Positions 32,618-44,035 of a DNA stretch of 64,000 nucleotides are shown here, piece after piece. The notes under the pieces are model-generated. The model had not been told where the DNA came from and did no database searches. It saw only the letters and a list, made by a program, of their open reading frames with translations. The stretch covers positions 124,001 to 188,000 of the forward strand of contig MU405275.1 in the NCBI GenBank assembly GCA_022836615.1. Reading direction: 5' to 3'. The position numbers and the translations under genes were made by a program. Numbering within the stretch: the stretch's first letter is position 1; each line of letters begins with the position of its first letter. Origin of the DNA: Annulohypoxylon bovei var. microspora. Lineage: Eukaryota > Ascomycota > Sordariomycetes > Xylariales > Hypoxylaceae.

Positions 32618-34796
32618 TTATATAGGGCACAGCTTTCCGTTCTGCGTTGGGTAGTAGTCGATTTGGCCAGTCATGTACCAATCCTCAGAGCCGACTGCAG
32701 TAGGTGCCCACATCAGACCCCATGGGTCGTACTTCTGCTTCAGCTGGTACAGGTAGTCGTAGTTAGTCCCGTAGAAGGCCTGTTGCCAGTTCGGTTCGTT
32801 GATGTCAGCTTCGTTGAGGTAAGCGCCGGCGTCAGGGGATACATCTCGCCACGGCTGCATGGTCTCAACTAGGTTCTTGTTCGCGGCCGCGATATCAGCT
32901 GGGGTGGCCTCCTGAGTCCAAGTTGCGCCGAGTAAGGCGTGCAAGAGGGTCTCGCGCCATGCTGGGTTTACGGCGTTGGACTGATTGACCGATGGGTTTG
33001 TAGCCGCTTTCATGTTGTACCCGAGCATCAAGCCAGCCGTCTCAACGGACTGCCGGAGAGCGGCATTCTGAGCAGCTAGTTTCGTCGAGTTTTCCCAGTT
33101 GGAGCGGGGGAACAATCTAGACCCAGTGTTGAAATTCCACACACCACCCGTCTCGGTGCTGGCGGCCCAAGTGCCATTGATTGCACTAAGAACGCCACTA
33201 TAGTCCGTATAGACAGCATCACTGACAGTAATGCTCAGACTAGCTAACTCAGCGAATAAAGGAGCAGATAAGCTTTTTAATCCGGTAGAGTTAAGATCAT
33301 TAGCCCACTGCGGCGCCATAGAAAAGGAGCAGTCGCCGAGGCAGCTGACAGACCAATAACTATACATTCCCGCATCGGCATATTCGGGGAATTTGGCGAA
33401 GACGGCATTGACACCACTCCAGAATGTCTCCGTTGAAACATTGTCACTGACGCCGAAGCTGTAGCTGAGAGTAGAAACAGGTGTCTTTGGGTAAGCCCGG
33501 ATGACGAGCGAGGTCACGATTCCCCAGGTGCTGCCACCGCCGCCACGGAGGGCGAAGAATAGATCGGGGTTATTCTTCTCGTCAACGGACACAAACCGGC
33601 CGTTTGGTAGGACAACCTCCATAGACAAAACTTGGTCGGCTGCCATGCCATATTTAGACAGCAGGGGTGAGTGACCACCACCAGCGATATATCCACCACC
33701 GATACCGACGGTCTAACAAAATATCAATGTTAGATTTTACCTATCGCCTCGTTGTTTAATTTATAAGGGGGGTATGTCACTTACTCGGGTGTTACCACCA
33801 ACGACGTGAAGGCCTAAGTTGTCAGCGGCCGTGTAGATTTCTAAAGCCTGGACGCCAGAACCGATCTTGAAAGCCGGTCCCTTGTAGCCCGAGGGAGCAT
33901 GAGTGTAAGTGGACCCTAGGTACTGGATGCCTTGGAGGGCATTGGTCCAAATCGAAAGAGCTTCGCCTCCGCTGGACTTAGCTTTGAAGTCGTGGCCTTT
34001 GTTTTTGACGATCAGCCGTAGGTTAAGGTTCCGGGCGAAGTTGACAGCAAGCTGGATCTGTGCCACATTTGTCGCTTTGACAACATACGATGGCATGCCT
34101 CCAAGAGTACAGTTGGCACCTGTACGTGTGAGGCTCGGTGGCAAGCAACTCACTCCCTCGAAGATGTAGTACTGGATACCTAGAGGCTGCGACAGTCTAA
34201 GCGAAGTTAGAAGCTGGTTAATGTGAAAGTAAGAATGCATAACTCACTGGTACGAAGGCGTATCCCACTGGGAAGTGATCGATGCACACGTCGTCTCATT
34301 GTATTGAGGCCAATCCGAATAGCATGGTGCTGCGGTAGGCACACCCTCGACTAGAGCGCCGCCTAACAGAATATTAAGGAGATTCCATGTTAAACGAGAC
34401 GGCCAGCTTTGGTCTCCGGGATAGGTCTTGCAGACACGGCCAGAGCGTTTTTCAACAGCAGTTTCAGCATCACTAAAATCAAATAAAGTGACATCACTGA
34501 GATTATAACTTGTCAAATTGCTGATAACATCGGTTGTGAGCTGGCTTGACTCGTATGAAAAGTAATCCACGCCCGATGACGCAGCGTCCGTTTCCACCGT
34601 CTCGACAGCTGGCGCAACATTGTCCTCGGTGGCCTCTATTTGGAAGTACAAGGGTTAGCGAGCCACATCATCGCTATAGCGTTTCAGTGATGCAGTGTAT
34701 GTATCAAGAATTAAGCTTACCGACACCGTCCTGTATTGTTTGAGCGAGCGCTAAGCTGGCTAGCGAAAGAGCCGCAACGAACGCGAGACGCGCCAT
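32618..34796 (-). CDS. Secreted FAD-linked (berberine-bridge-type) oxidoreductase
   Basis: There are four exons: 34721-34796, 34248-34635, 33785-34196 and 32618-33712. All introns are GT..AG and phase-consistent, giving 656 residues. A signal peptide (MARLAFVAALSLASLALAQ) is followed by an acidic Ser/Thr-rich stretch (about 26-86) ending in a Kex2-like EKR at 87-89. The oxidase proper then begins (CKTYPGDQSWPS). The FAD-binding PCMH domain shows CTLGG, VKNKGHDF with His223 as the likely covalent flavin residue, and a glycine-rich GIGGGYIAGGGHSPL loop. The C-terminal BBE domain is clear from residue 592 (NEADINEPNWQQAFYG, then KYDPWGLMW and VGSEDW). The enzyme oxidises an unknown small molecule or sugar outside the cell or in the secretory route. 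No metabolic cluster surrounds it. Confidence 0.9.
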
Positions 34797-36953
34797 TGGT
34801 GTATTGTAGCAGGCTCCTACAAGTTAAAAAGGAGGGAAGCGCCTAGCCACCGGGTAAACAGTCTTTGAGCAAGCTTCACTGCTGAGGAACTACGATAGAA
34901 AACCTCCAAATGATCGTCCTTACGTGCAGCGCGATTACTTTATACGAACCCGATAAGACGCCGATATTCCTTGCGAACCACGTGGGTTCACACATGCTAA
35001 TGCAGAAAACATCAATAGCTCGGGGGATAATCAAGAGTTGACTAGGTGCAAGTGTATAGGAAACAAAGTAATATCATATATAGCACGCTATTGCGGGCAC
35101 CGGCAAGCCTTAGCTGCTATGTGCACATAACAGAGCGGTCCTCCGCAATCTCATATTGTTCGAGAAAGAATCTTAATAAACACACTAGGAGGTGTGTTCC
35201 ATCGAGCTACACCTTACCGAGTCCGGATACAAAGACGAAGTAAGAACCCGCTACCAGCTTCGCGTTAGTTTGGCCCGATACTACTGTAGTGGTCCCAGTT
35301 AGGGGGCTATAGGCTTCTTTTAAGAGTTCGATCATCTGTTCCGGAACGCGGAAGTGTGGGTGTGGGTGTGGCCCGCTAACGATGCATGTAATAAATTACG
35401 CAAGGTACGCGTCCCTGAGAAGCTAACCAGACTGTTGAATTACCCCGACCTGGTATCTGCCCCCGCTTGTTGTGTCAAAATCGGTATTAGTTAGCCAGGG
35501 TTGCGTTTAACCGGCCTTCTTGCGCCAGCACAGTGGGTTTCCAGAAACAAGTCTTGCCATTCAGAACCATTTCCTAGCATGGGCTAGGAAGGGGTGTAAA
35601 CAAGTTTGAATTTCATGCTATGAGTTTCGTAGTGCAATTAACCCTATCGTCTAGACATAAACGCGTGTATCGCACAGGAGAAGTCGGAGGAGGACCTGTA
35701 TTCAGGCGACCACTACGACGGTACAATTTTTAGACTACCTACCTACCTATCGAGTATTTGGCGATGATCTACATACATACTTAGCCTTATGTTTCCTAGG
35801 ATGATCTTTGAGAGTTGAATAGTACAGAACCTAGAGTACGACGTAACATATGAAGGTAGTATGAGACTGCTTAGAATGTGACAGTTTACATATATCTACC
35901 CATCTAGGTACCTAGGTAGGTATGCTCTCCTAGTAGGAAACAAGCATCCGATAGACCCATAGAAACAAGAGAAAAATTCCCCGGCGCCTTATAGGGGTGA
36001 GCCGACATGAAAAAGGCACAGGAAAAAAGGGGGGCTTTGGAGTGCACCAACGTCTAACTTGTGGCAAGCGGGTGTTGCATCAAATACCTACAGTACCTAC
36101 CTAGGTAAAGATAGAAATTTTGATAGCGTGCTCGCATAAATTCTCGATGCGCTAGGAGGCTTCGAATTGTTTAAGTCGGTTATAGACCGAACTCATGTTG
36201 ACGGGCCAATGTACTAAAGGGGGTATATCCCTGTTACACAAATACTGTAAAGATGAATTACATTCTGATAACTCTGCTATTAACATATCTACCTAACCTA
36301 CATACATGCTTGCACAGAAAATATCCGAGCGAAGATAAGTAGGTAAACTTCAGAGATACGAGACGATGTGACCTCGCTTAGAGTGAACATTTGATGTTGG
36401 TGAGTTTAGTTATCAAGCGAAAGTGAAGTCGTGGGTTGTGCCTACCCCTAATACCATGATATAAAATCTCTAGTCCGCGCGAGTTTCGACCGGCGCGTGG
36501 CGTCTGCCAAGGCTGGGATAATATCCAGTTTTGGATTTAGGCCTCAGACTGTTCTAGATTTGGACTGGGACTGAGACTGGGGAACCCATGTACGTAATGG
36601 CACGCTTCTACCATAGTAAATAGTAAGTTAGGGCATGAAAGGATCTGCGGTTTGGTATTCCTTGTTGGCAATCATGGCATGCAGCTAAGTCGTTCGAAAA
36701 TGCAGCATATCATGAGGATAATTCATCAGTCACGAGTTGGAGCAGTCGTCAAGACCTCTTTTATCCTTGGTAAGGTTGCAGCGCAACCCGGTTACGCAGA
36801 TCTATGAGCCGTCTTGAATCCAGTGACTGAATATATATGAACGACCCATCGCAATTTTGACGTCGATCTCTACTCCTTGACTCGGCTCATCCCCGTTTCG
36901 ATCTTGAGCTTATCTGAGTAGTCGATGCACAGATGCTCTAACGATCAGTCACC
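34797..36953. other. Divergent intergenic region rich in CCTA/TAGG motifs
   Basis: This 2.2-kb region lies between divergent genes (FAD oxidase and rhodopsin-domain protein). It has no supported ORF. It holds motif copies at 35736-35749, 35903-35923 and 36095-36107. Confidence 0.45.
35903..35923 (+). repeat. TACCTAGGTA palindrome cluster
   Basis: Overlapping copies of the palindrome (CTAGGTACCTAGGTAGGTA) are visible in the divergent spacer. Confidence 0.8.
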
Positions 36954-38292
36954 ATGTCGACCTCTACAACATCTACGAATCCTAACCCAACGAGCTGGCT
37001 TCAAAATTTGGGTATCGCCATAGAGGTGGTATGTCCTGCACTCGCACTTATAGTCGTCGTCCTGAGGACATATATCAGGTTTGATACAAAGAGCTTCGGT
37101 TGGGGTAGGTTAACCATTCATGAATTTTATCATCAAGGTATGAGAGTAGCGCTAACATAAATCGTAAAGACGATGGCCTGATCGTTGCTGCGATGGCCTT
37201 GAGCATTGCTCTGGCAGTAGGCTCAATAAAAAGTATGAAGATACAAATCTGTGTCCGCTGATATTGTACCTAATTAACGAAATGTAGTTATGAAAACACT
37301 TTACATAGGGATTCACTACTACGATGTCCCGCCCTATGATGCCACGGAAGGATTAATCTGGATATATGTTGTCGGCGCTGTCTATCAGCCCATCTTAACA
37401 TTAGTCAAGCAGTCCGTTCTCGTCTTCTTACTTCGTTTCGCGGGTATCAAAGCAGGAGTCCGATATGTTGTCTGGGGCACTATCATCTTCAACACGGTGC
37501 TCATGCTTGCGATATTCATAACCGTTATCTTCCAATGCACGCCAATTGAGATGAATTGGCACCCATTGGTTCCGGGACATTGCATCGAGCAATTCAAATT
37601 TGGCGTAGTAGCTGCTTGCATGACAATTGCGACCGATATTGTCTCCGTTGCACTTCCGTTCTACATTTTCCTCGGGTTGAAGATAAATAAAAATAGAAAG
37701 ATTGCCTTGATTGGCGTCTTCATGTTGGGCGTACTGTAAGAAACCCCTATTTTCTACTCAGGATTTATAACCTAGAAGTGCGCCTGAAGAGGAAACACTA
37801 ACACTCAACGACAGCGTTACGGTTGTCAGCATCATCCGTCTCTACTTCCTCGCCCAGAACTTCAATGATACGAGTCTTGACAAGAATTTCTCTGTCGGGT
37901 TCTGTGTCTCTTCTATCGAGTGCAACCTAGCAATCTTGACCGCATCTGCTCCTGCGTTGTGGCCGCTTGTCCGTCGCTGGGTCCCACGCCTCAAGTCGAC
38001 TAACAACCAATCTTACTACGGACACAATAAATATGGCGTCACATCGCACGCACAACAGGGCTATATAAGGACCACCGATGGACCGGAGGGTGATATTGGG
38101 TTGAAGGACATGAGCGGCAGGCGAGTTCATACCGAAGTTCGATCCTCACGAGACTCAGACGAGGAAATCCTTACCGGCACGGGCATTATGCGCACTACAC
38201 AGTTTACTGTCTCGACTGCGGATAGCCGCTCAATCGCAACGCCGAATCGCAACTTTGAGGACCGTACAACACACTCTAAAGTAGGTATCTAG
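36954..38292 (+). CDS. Fungal rhodopsin-domain integral membrane protein
   Basis: There are four exons: 36954-37104, 37170-37232, 37288-37735 and 37815-38292. All junctions are phase-consistent (donors GTAGGT, GTATGA, GTAAGA; a GCTAAC branch in intron 1). The 379-residue protein has about seven hydrophobic segments and the usual features of the large fungal rhodopsin-domain (PF20684-like) membrane family: an early RTYIRF motif after TM1, a short W-x-DD motif made across the first splice, VFQCTPIEMNW-type FQC at the end of a TM (VIFQCTPIEMNW), and TVVSIIRLYFLAQ in the last exon. The C-terminal tail (after about 320) is hydrophilic with many Ser/Thr. No retinal lysine is claimed; these proteins are of unknown ligand and often sit at the plasma membrane. 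Confidence 0.85.
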
Positions 38293-40329
38293 TAATGGCT
38301 CGTTTTGAGGTATTTGGCTATCATGCATGGAAAAAAATGGATGGCGTTAGGGGACGGTTGCTTGGATGGAACAAGAGGAATATCCCCTGATACCCTTTTC
38401 CTTTGTTTATTATCAAACCCGTAGTTTGGCTACGCATATTCCCTTAGTAGGTAAATACAGAATTCTAGAAAATTTCAGTTTATCGTTATGGGTGTCTAAA
38501 GTCCCATCGTAGAAAAGGAGTCACAGATATCGCGTGCAACCATTCAAATTAGCTACCTACCTAGGTACATACCAAGGTAGGAAGGTAGGTACCTAGGTGT
38601 TTTAGAATTACGCTTTTTATGATGACCACTTTAGCTTCTGGTGTAGTGTGTGCAGTAACGGGTTAGAATTGAGCTCTATGTCCGGATGATGATAGACGTT
38701 GATACTGGGCTGAATGACGACATTAGCTCCTTCAATAGTTCGGAACGATGTTATCTTGGCCGCACGGTTCGCCCAAGAGACCCTTTTGGCATCTGACATA
38801 TCGGGCTCTATCTAGTGTGAATCTACATATTCTATTTTCTACTATGATCTGCCAACCTACTACTGTAGAAACTGATGTCGAGTGGAAACTTCATAAGAGT
38901 AATTAGGTATTCTAGAAGGTCGAGATCGCCCGCATAGTCACGCCCCAAATAATAAACATGACACACAAATCAGACAATAGTGTACAATGAAAACAGCTAC
39001 ATAATACCTTTTCATTGACAGATCCTCGCAACAGGGCTTTCTAGCTTGCCCCTGCTGCTAATACTAGACTCATGTTTGCGCAGCAATCTGATCCGTGCTC
39101 CGACCAAAGTGTTTTGCCCTGAGTCAACTCCGAATGACATGTTGACATATTAGCTTTCGAATATGAACTACCTACCGTATTAAGAATACTTGTGGAACTA
39201 TTCCTCATGATCCCAGCGTAGATCAATAACCGCACGGCCAACACGCTTGCATTTTCCACGTTCATCGATACTAAAACCACGATACTACCTTGCAACGCAT
39301 AAGATCGCTTGTCCGGAAACTTCACCCGCATACATCTATCCGCGATGGGTTACGTGGTTATGTCCTTCAAACTAGATCGTTTTAGTCTCAGGCACCGTCG
39401 GAGCTCAGGGTGATCGGAACATCCCGAGATAGATATTAGGGCCGAGTACTTATGGTGTCATTTAGGTAGCTTTGCCGCACAAACACCACCGATACCCACA
39501 GTTCGTCCCGAAAATTTCCCCCAGTGAGAGCCAACTCGGAATATTTCATAGCTTATCTCCCCTGGACATCACATATTAACACATCGCATACATGAACGCA
39601 GTTTGCCCGAATGATCCGGATAGACATCGGCCACTAGTATACTCTGGTATATCTTTGTTGAAAGCTATAACCCCGTCCTCGAATTGGCCATCTATCGTAA
39701 TGAGCTAGGGGCTATAATTTTCTTTTAGAGCAGCCGCTAAACATTCCTAAGACTGCCTTGGTGGATTTCTCCGTATCTCTCATCTCCACCTGCCTGTCAC
39801 TCACGCAGTACCGACAGGTTTCGGCATATCAAGTCGAGTATGTTGGATTTGCTAGCGGATAAGTTTGTTCGGCGACCAATCTCTAACGAGTGGGTTCACC
39901 GATGGGCTGTGCATTTTGACGTACATATTGACAGTCCTTAACCTCGTCTGGAACGATTGACTAATCCAAACATGATAGTGCCGATGTGTAGAATATACCT
40001 AAATGCAGTACAAAACTTATCCGGCCTACAAACTTCTTGGGTGCTGGTAACTAGCTCTATCTTTTTGAAATTTTCTGTTATGAATTTTTGCGACAAAAGG
40101 GAAAGCTTACCAGAGAGGGAAACAGTCGACATTAGTCATTAAATACCCAGTAGATTGCTTCAGCAGGATGACCCTCAAATGAAAATCTTATAATAGTAAT
40201 AACTAGCCATTGTTATATCTTGTTGTAAAATATTATTATAATGACGTTAAAATGGACGGTGTGGGAATGAGTCGAGAAAAGGAGGGGGGTCAAAAAAATA
40301 TATGGACAAGAAAACAATAAAAAGGAATA
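38293..40329. other. Intergenic region
   Basis: This 2-kb spacer holds a strong TACCTAGGTA cluster at 38553-38599. Small ORFs (38617-38799 minus, 39041-39331 minus) have no recognisable features. I find no gene before the tRNA. Confidence 0.45.
38553..38599 (+). repeat. Paired TACCTAGGTA palindromes, imperfect inverted arrangement
   Basis: Two palindromic copies (around 38555-38567 and 38585-38598) flank a CATACCAAGGTAGGAAGG linker. The whole 47-base stretch is built of CCTA and TAGG units and reads nearly the same on both strands. This is the densest copy in the window. Confidence 0.8.
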
Positions 40330-40421
40330 CGACACAGGCCCGATTCGAACGGGCGCCTCCGAAGAGATGTGATCAACTCAAGGTTCGAGTCACACGCGTT
40401 AGACCACTCCGCCACTGTGCC
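40330..40421 (-). tRNA. tRNA-Ser (CGA), intron-containing
   Basis: The minus strand folds as a class II tRNA. The acceptor stem GGCACAG/CTGTGTC has one G-U pair. The D arm is GCG..CGC. The anticodon stem is TGTGA/TCACA with CGA at 40385-40387, preceded by CT and followed by A. A short variable arm is CTC-TTCG-GAG. The T arm is GCCCG-TTCGAAT-CGGGC. The discriminator is G (complement of 40330). Between the base after the anticodon and the 3' anticodon stem there are about 10 extra bases, the expected place and size for a fungal tRNA intron. Long variable arm, G73 and CGA anticodon all agree with serine. It stands alone in a gene-poor stretch. Confidence 0.9.
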
Positions 40422-43039
40422 TATGGCCTCGTAGGTGGTCGTTCAATGACCGAGGCTATCCGAATATGTTGGAAGGATTGTAACGTGGCTACTTATTGTA
40501 GCCCGCCAATATTGCCGGAAGTTTTCTCACCAATGAGGCGTCGCCTCCACAAGCGTTAGCGCGATTTATCGGACATCACAAGCAGCATTAGGTACCTTTA
40601 TCCCCTGATTATCTAATTGACACATGTCGCTACCTACTACCTCCTTGATATTTGTTAATTACCTTACGAAGTAATCTAGAGGATAACTAATGTACAATGC
40701 CTTGAATTACCTGTATTATAGTCTATACTTATTCTGATGTCGTTCTGCTGTGAGATTGTTCCTTAACTTCATTTCGACAAGCATATTCGGTAGACACATG
40801 AATCCAACTAGATTATATTTGTTAGGGTATAATGTTTATGCACCTTTTATTGTCGTTGATATGAATAGGTAGATTTAATATATAATGGTGGAAATCATAA
40901 ATAGACCTGAATAATTACCTACCCAGTCATTCAATACCTATGTAGGGCTCGTTTTATATTAACTTTTTGATACCAACCGCATACTAAACTTCTAGCAGAA
41001 AGAGATCTTTACCTAAGTAGTTATATGATTCAATTCGGCCAATTATTTAGCTGCGAGGTTCAGCCTTAACTCTCGACTTTTACCTTATTGTGCTGCTTCA
41101 ACCATCACTAATCCAGGAACTTAGGACCCATACCGAAATAAGCAACGCCATGGCTATATTGCTAGGAGAGCGAAAATCCTGGGCGATATGGATGTGCTTC
41201 GTTTGAGACAAGTAATATTTTGCTATAGCTGAGCTAAGAAAGCCTACTGATAAATGTGGACATTGTTCGGGAAGGCATCGGTCGGTGTCTAAGAAGCGTG
41301 TTAATACGATAGCTACCCGAGTACTGATCAAGTTGATGGTGTTGCATGTAATTCCTTCACTTAATGTTAGCTAGGTTAACATCCATATAGTTACTAAGTA
41401 GGTAATCATGAGGAATATGTGCATATAAGTAACCAGTCAGACTGTGAATTTTAATGTTTGTGTGTCATCGTGGATCAGCCAAAGCAGGCCAAACAGTAGT
41501 CATCATGCTGGAAGATAAAAGGACCAAGTAATACAACGGGGTAATTCGGAAATGGAGAGGAATATCGTACCGTTGATGACATATTTAGACCTGTATAGAG
41601 GTAGTTGTCCGGCTTACATGACTATTGAAAGTATGCTTGGCGTCTACAGGCTCAAAAGCAATCGCTACATCTTGTAACCTTAGGTACTTACTTCGCCATA
41701 CATCGAAGTACTGAATGTGTGAGGGAAGTAATGAATATTGCCGGTGTAAGTGAATCCTTGGCTAATCGACACGCGACTGTAGGCAATTGCCCATCGCAAT
41801 ATTGGCAAAGGGTTGAGTTGGAATAAAATTACAGGTGATTGAGAATTTGCGAAGGACAAGTATAGAGGGGCAGCGGGTGAAAGGTTTATCCGAAGTTATC
41901 TCATTAGTAGGGTATAATTTATAGGGTATAATTCCGTAGTCGAAAATAACCCCGCACTTTATTGGATTAAACATGCACATATTCGATTACTCATCAATTA
42001 ATCTTTTCTGTCCAAGTCATATTTTATTTTCTCCATTTTCACGCTGTTGATCCGTTCTATCCATATCAAAATAGGAGCAGGCTTACCAAAAAGTGTATAC
42101 AGCATGATCTGAACACAGAAACCTATAATGCGCCCGTTAATATTTTCATGAGCGGGAACACATTGACCCTCATTGGTATCATCGTCTTGTCGTAGAAAGA
42201 AGCCTACCAAATGGCCACACAAGGTCAGGGGAATATGTGGCTATGTCGCCGTATTGCCATCCTCTATCTGCCTGGCTGGGGTTCGATTATTCTCGCATTT
42301 CCTTCCGCATGCGAATTCCGTATGCGAACTCAAGCGATTGCGCGGGTCGGCTTTTCGGCCGCACTGAAACCTGTTCTACATATCGATACGAAGCTGCAGC
42401 AATCGTAAGGCGGGATAAATCATTGCTAGGTGGAAGAATTAATAAACGATCTCTACTTTTAGCTACTAGGTATGTCGGAATAACGATCCTAATCGCTGCG
42501 ATTCGACGGCAACACCTGAGGTTACACACGTATTACTAATAACTGCTGGCACCATCTCGACGTGCTGCACCGGGATTCTTTGTTGCTTACTTACCTACAT
42601 GGGAATTCTCGCTCAGCAACTTGCATTTTCGCGCATAAGCTTAGGTGATCAACTCTAGGCACCAGAAAAAGTGCCCAGAACCAACAGCCAACAGCCAACA
42701 AGATATGTATCTACGCACTTTTGCCATTCGCAAGATGATGGATACGCGTCGGAACTGAGCTGATCGGATTCTTGTTCGAGATGATCTATTCTAAATCACC
42801 TGTAGGGAGCCTCGGCGTCGTCGAACCGTGCCTTAGCTGATGGCCCATGACGCTGACCGGGTTCTAATGTGGGAGCCTAGTCTATCCCAAGATGGTTCCG
42901 GTAAGGACGGACAGGCTATACTAGTCACCCCTAATAAGATTTGTATCATGTTACGTCGGCTTGAAATACTGACCTGCTTTTAAAAGGACCAATTGTTGGA
43001 ATATTTCCAATTATCCATAGTTATTAATACGTTTCAGCG
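40422..43039. other. Intergenic region
   Basis: This 2.6-kb region is mostly AT-rich. A minus-strand ORF at 41998-42222 (74 codons) contains an NINGRIIGFCVQIMLYTLF segment that faintly resembles the first membrane helix of a fungal multi-spanning protein family; I regard it at most as a relic. No complete gene is supported. Confidence 0.4.
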
Positions 43040-44035
43040 ATGTTACTCAATCTCCCGCAAGAGCTGCGGGACCATATCTTCACCTACGTTTGCCTTGATA
43101 CACACTCGGATCCATCACTATCAAGGTACCGTAGAGAATGTCGTAGGACGTGTGAGCGACAGAGCTACTCTTTGGCACCCATGGCCAGAGATCGCGTCTG
43201 GTTCGAGCAGCAGTCCTTCCAGAACCCGTTGCTCTCGCTGTTGCTAGTCAACCGCCAAGTTCATCGAGAGGCGCAAGATGCGCTGCGGCGTATGAGCGAA
43301 CTACCAAACTATGCTATCGATATTGCGTTTCTAAAAAATGGAACTCTATGGCCCACCTGGTTATCAGTTCCGAAACTCCAACAAACGCTCGGGAATGTTT
43401 ATGCACAATTTCGAGTTTTTCCCGTTCCCGAACACTTGCAATCGCATGTCCCGGACGACCCATATTGCTCAGAGAAACCGGGACCGCCACCAATTGTCTG
43501 GTCGTTCTATCACCTTCTGGCAGGGTTCCTCCGGAATGGCCCGCTAGCTTTGGACAGAGACAACGATAGTGGTGGTTTCACAGTTCAAAATCTCGTCCTA
43601 GATTTCTTGCCGACAAATGAAAAGGGTATCATCCCTCTTGCGTCCTTTGTACAATACTTTAAGGAAGTTGACGATATGGCCGCACTTACCGATCCCGAGA
43701 AGAGTTGGGTATTCGATCAAGATGAGGGCCTCCTTGCTGCTGAGTATTTAGCTCATTTTGTTAGAGCGCTACTTCTCCGAGTGCTCAATCTTGGCATATC
43801 GACTATAAAGTATGGTAAGATCCTATATGAGAATGTCGGAGATATAGAAATTCGGGTCGACGGTCGGTTAAAATGGCATATGGATATTCCCAATATGTTC
43901 TCGGTCCTCTCATTTGACCATGGGATTAGTACCTCGCATAGGTTGGAGCAGGAGCAAATGTTCGCACATTGGAAAGAGTTGACCTTGGCAAAGCGATTAG
44001 AAGCTGGTCTGCCTACTGAACAAAGTTCTAGTTAA
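43040..44035 (+). CDS. F-box-like / 2EXR-type fungal hypothetical protein
   Basis: This single-exon ORF encodes 331 residues. It opens with MLLNLPQELRDHIFTYV, the short L-P-x-E-L-R-x-x-I motif common to fungal F-box-like and 2EXR proteins. A LLLVNRQVHREAQDAL helix at about 74-90 is the usual second conserved element (V-N-R/K-Q-V/I-x-x-E). The rest has no known domain, no signal peptide and no membrane segment. Proteins of this type are numerous, lineage-variable and of unknown function; a role as a ubiquitin-ligase adaptor is only suggested by the F-box-like start. It stands alone with about 1.7 kb on its 3' side. Confidence 0.75.
   Translation: MLLNLPQELRDHIFTYVCLDTHSDPSLSRYRRECRRTCERQSYSLAPMARDRVWFEQQSFQNPLLSLLLVNRQVHREAQDALRRMSELPNYAIDIAFLKNGTLWPTWLSVPKLQQTLGNVYAQFRVFPVPEHLQSHVPDDPYCSEKPGPPPIVWSFYHLLAGFLRNGPLALDRDNDSGGFTVQNLVLDFLPTNEKGIIPLASFVQYFKEVDDMAALTDPEKSWVFDQDEGLLAAEYLAHFVRALLLRVLNLGISTIKYGKILYENVGDIEIRVDGRLKWHMDIPNMFSVLSFDHGISTSHRLEQEQMFAHWKELTLAKRLEAGLPTEQSSS

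Noticed and set aside
32618..38292. Secondary-metabolite cluster (FAD oxidase plus membrane protein)
   Set aside because: No synthase, tailoring P450 or transporter is nearby, and the two genes are divergent and 2 kb apart.
38617..38799. 60-codon minus-strand ORF
   Set aside because: It has no recognisable features and no partner exons; not enough to call a gene.
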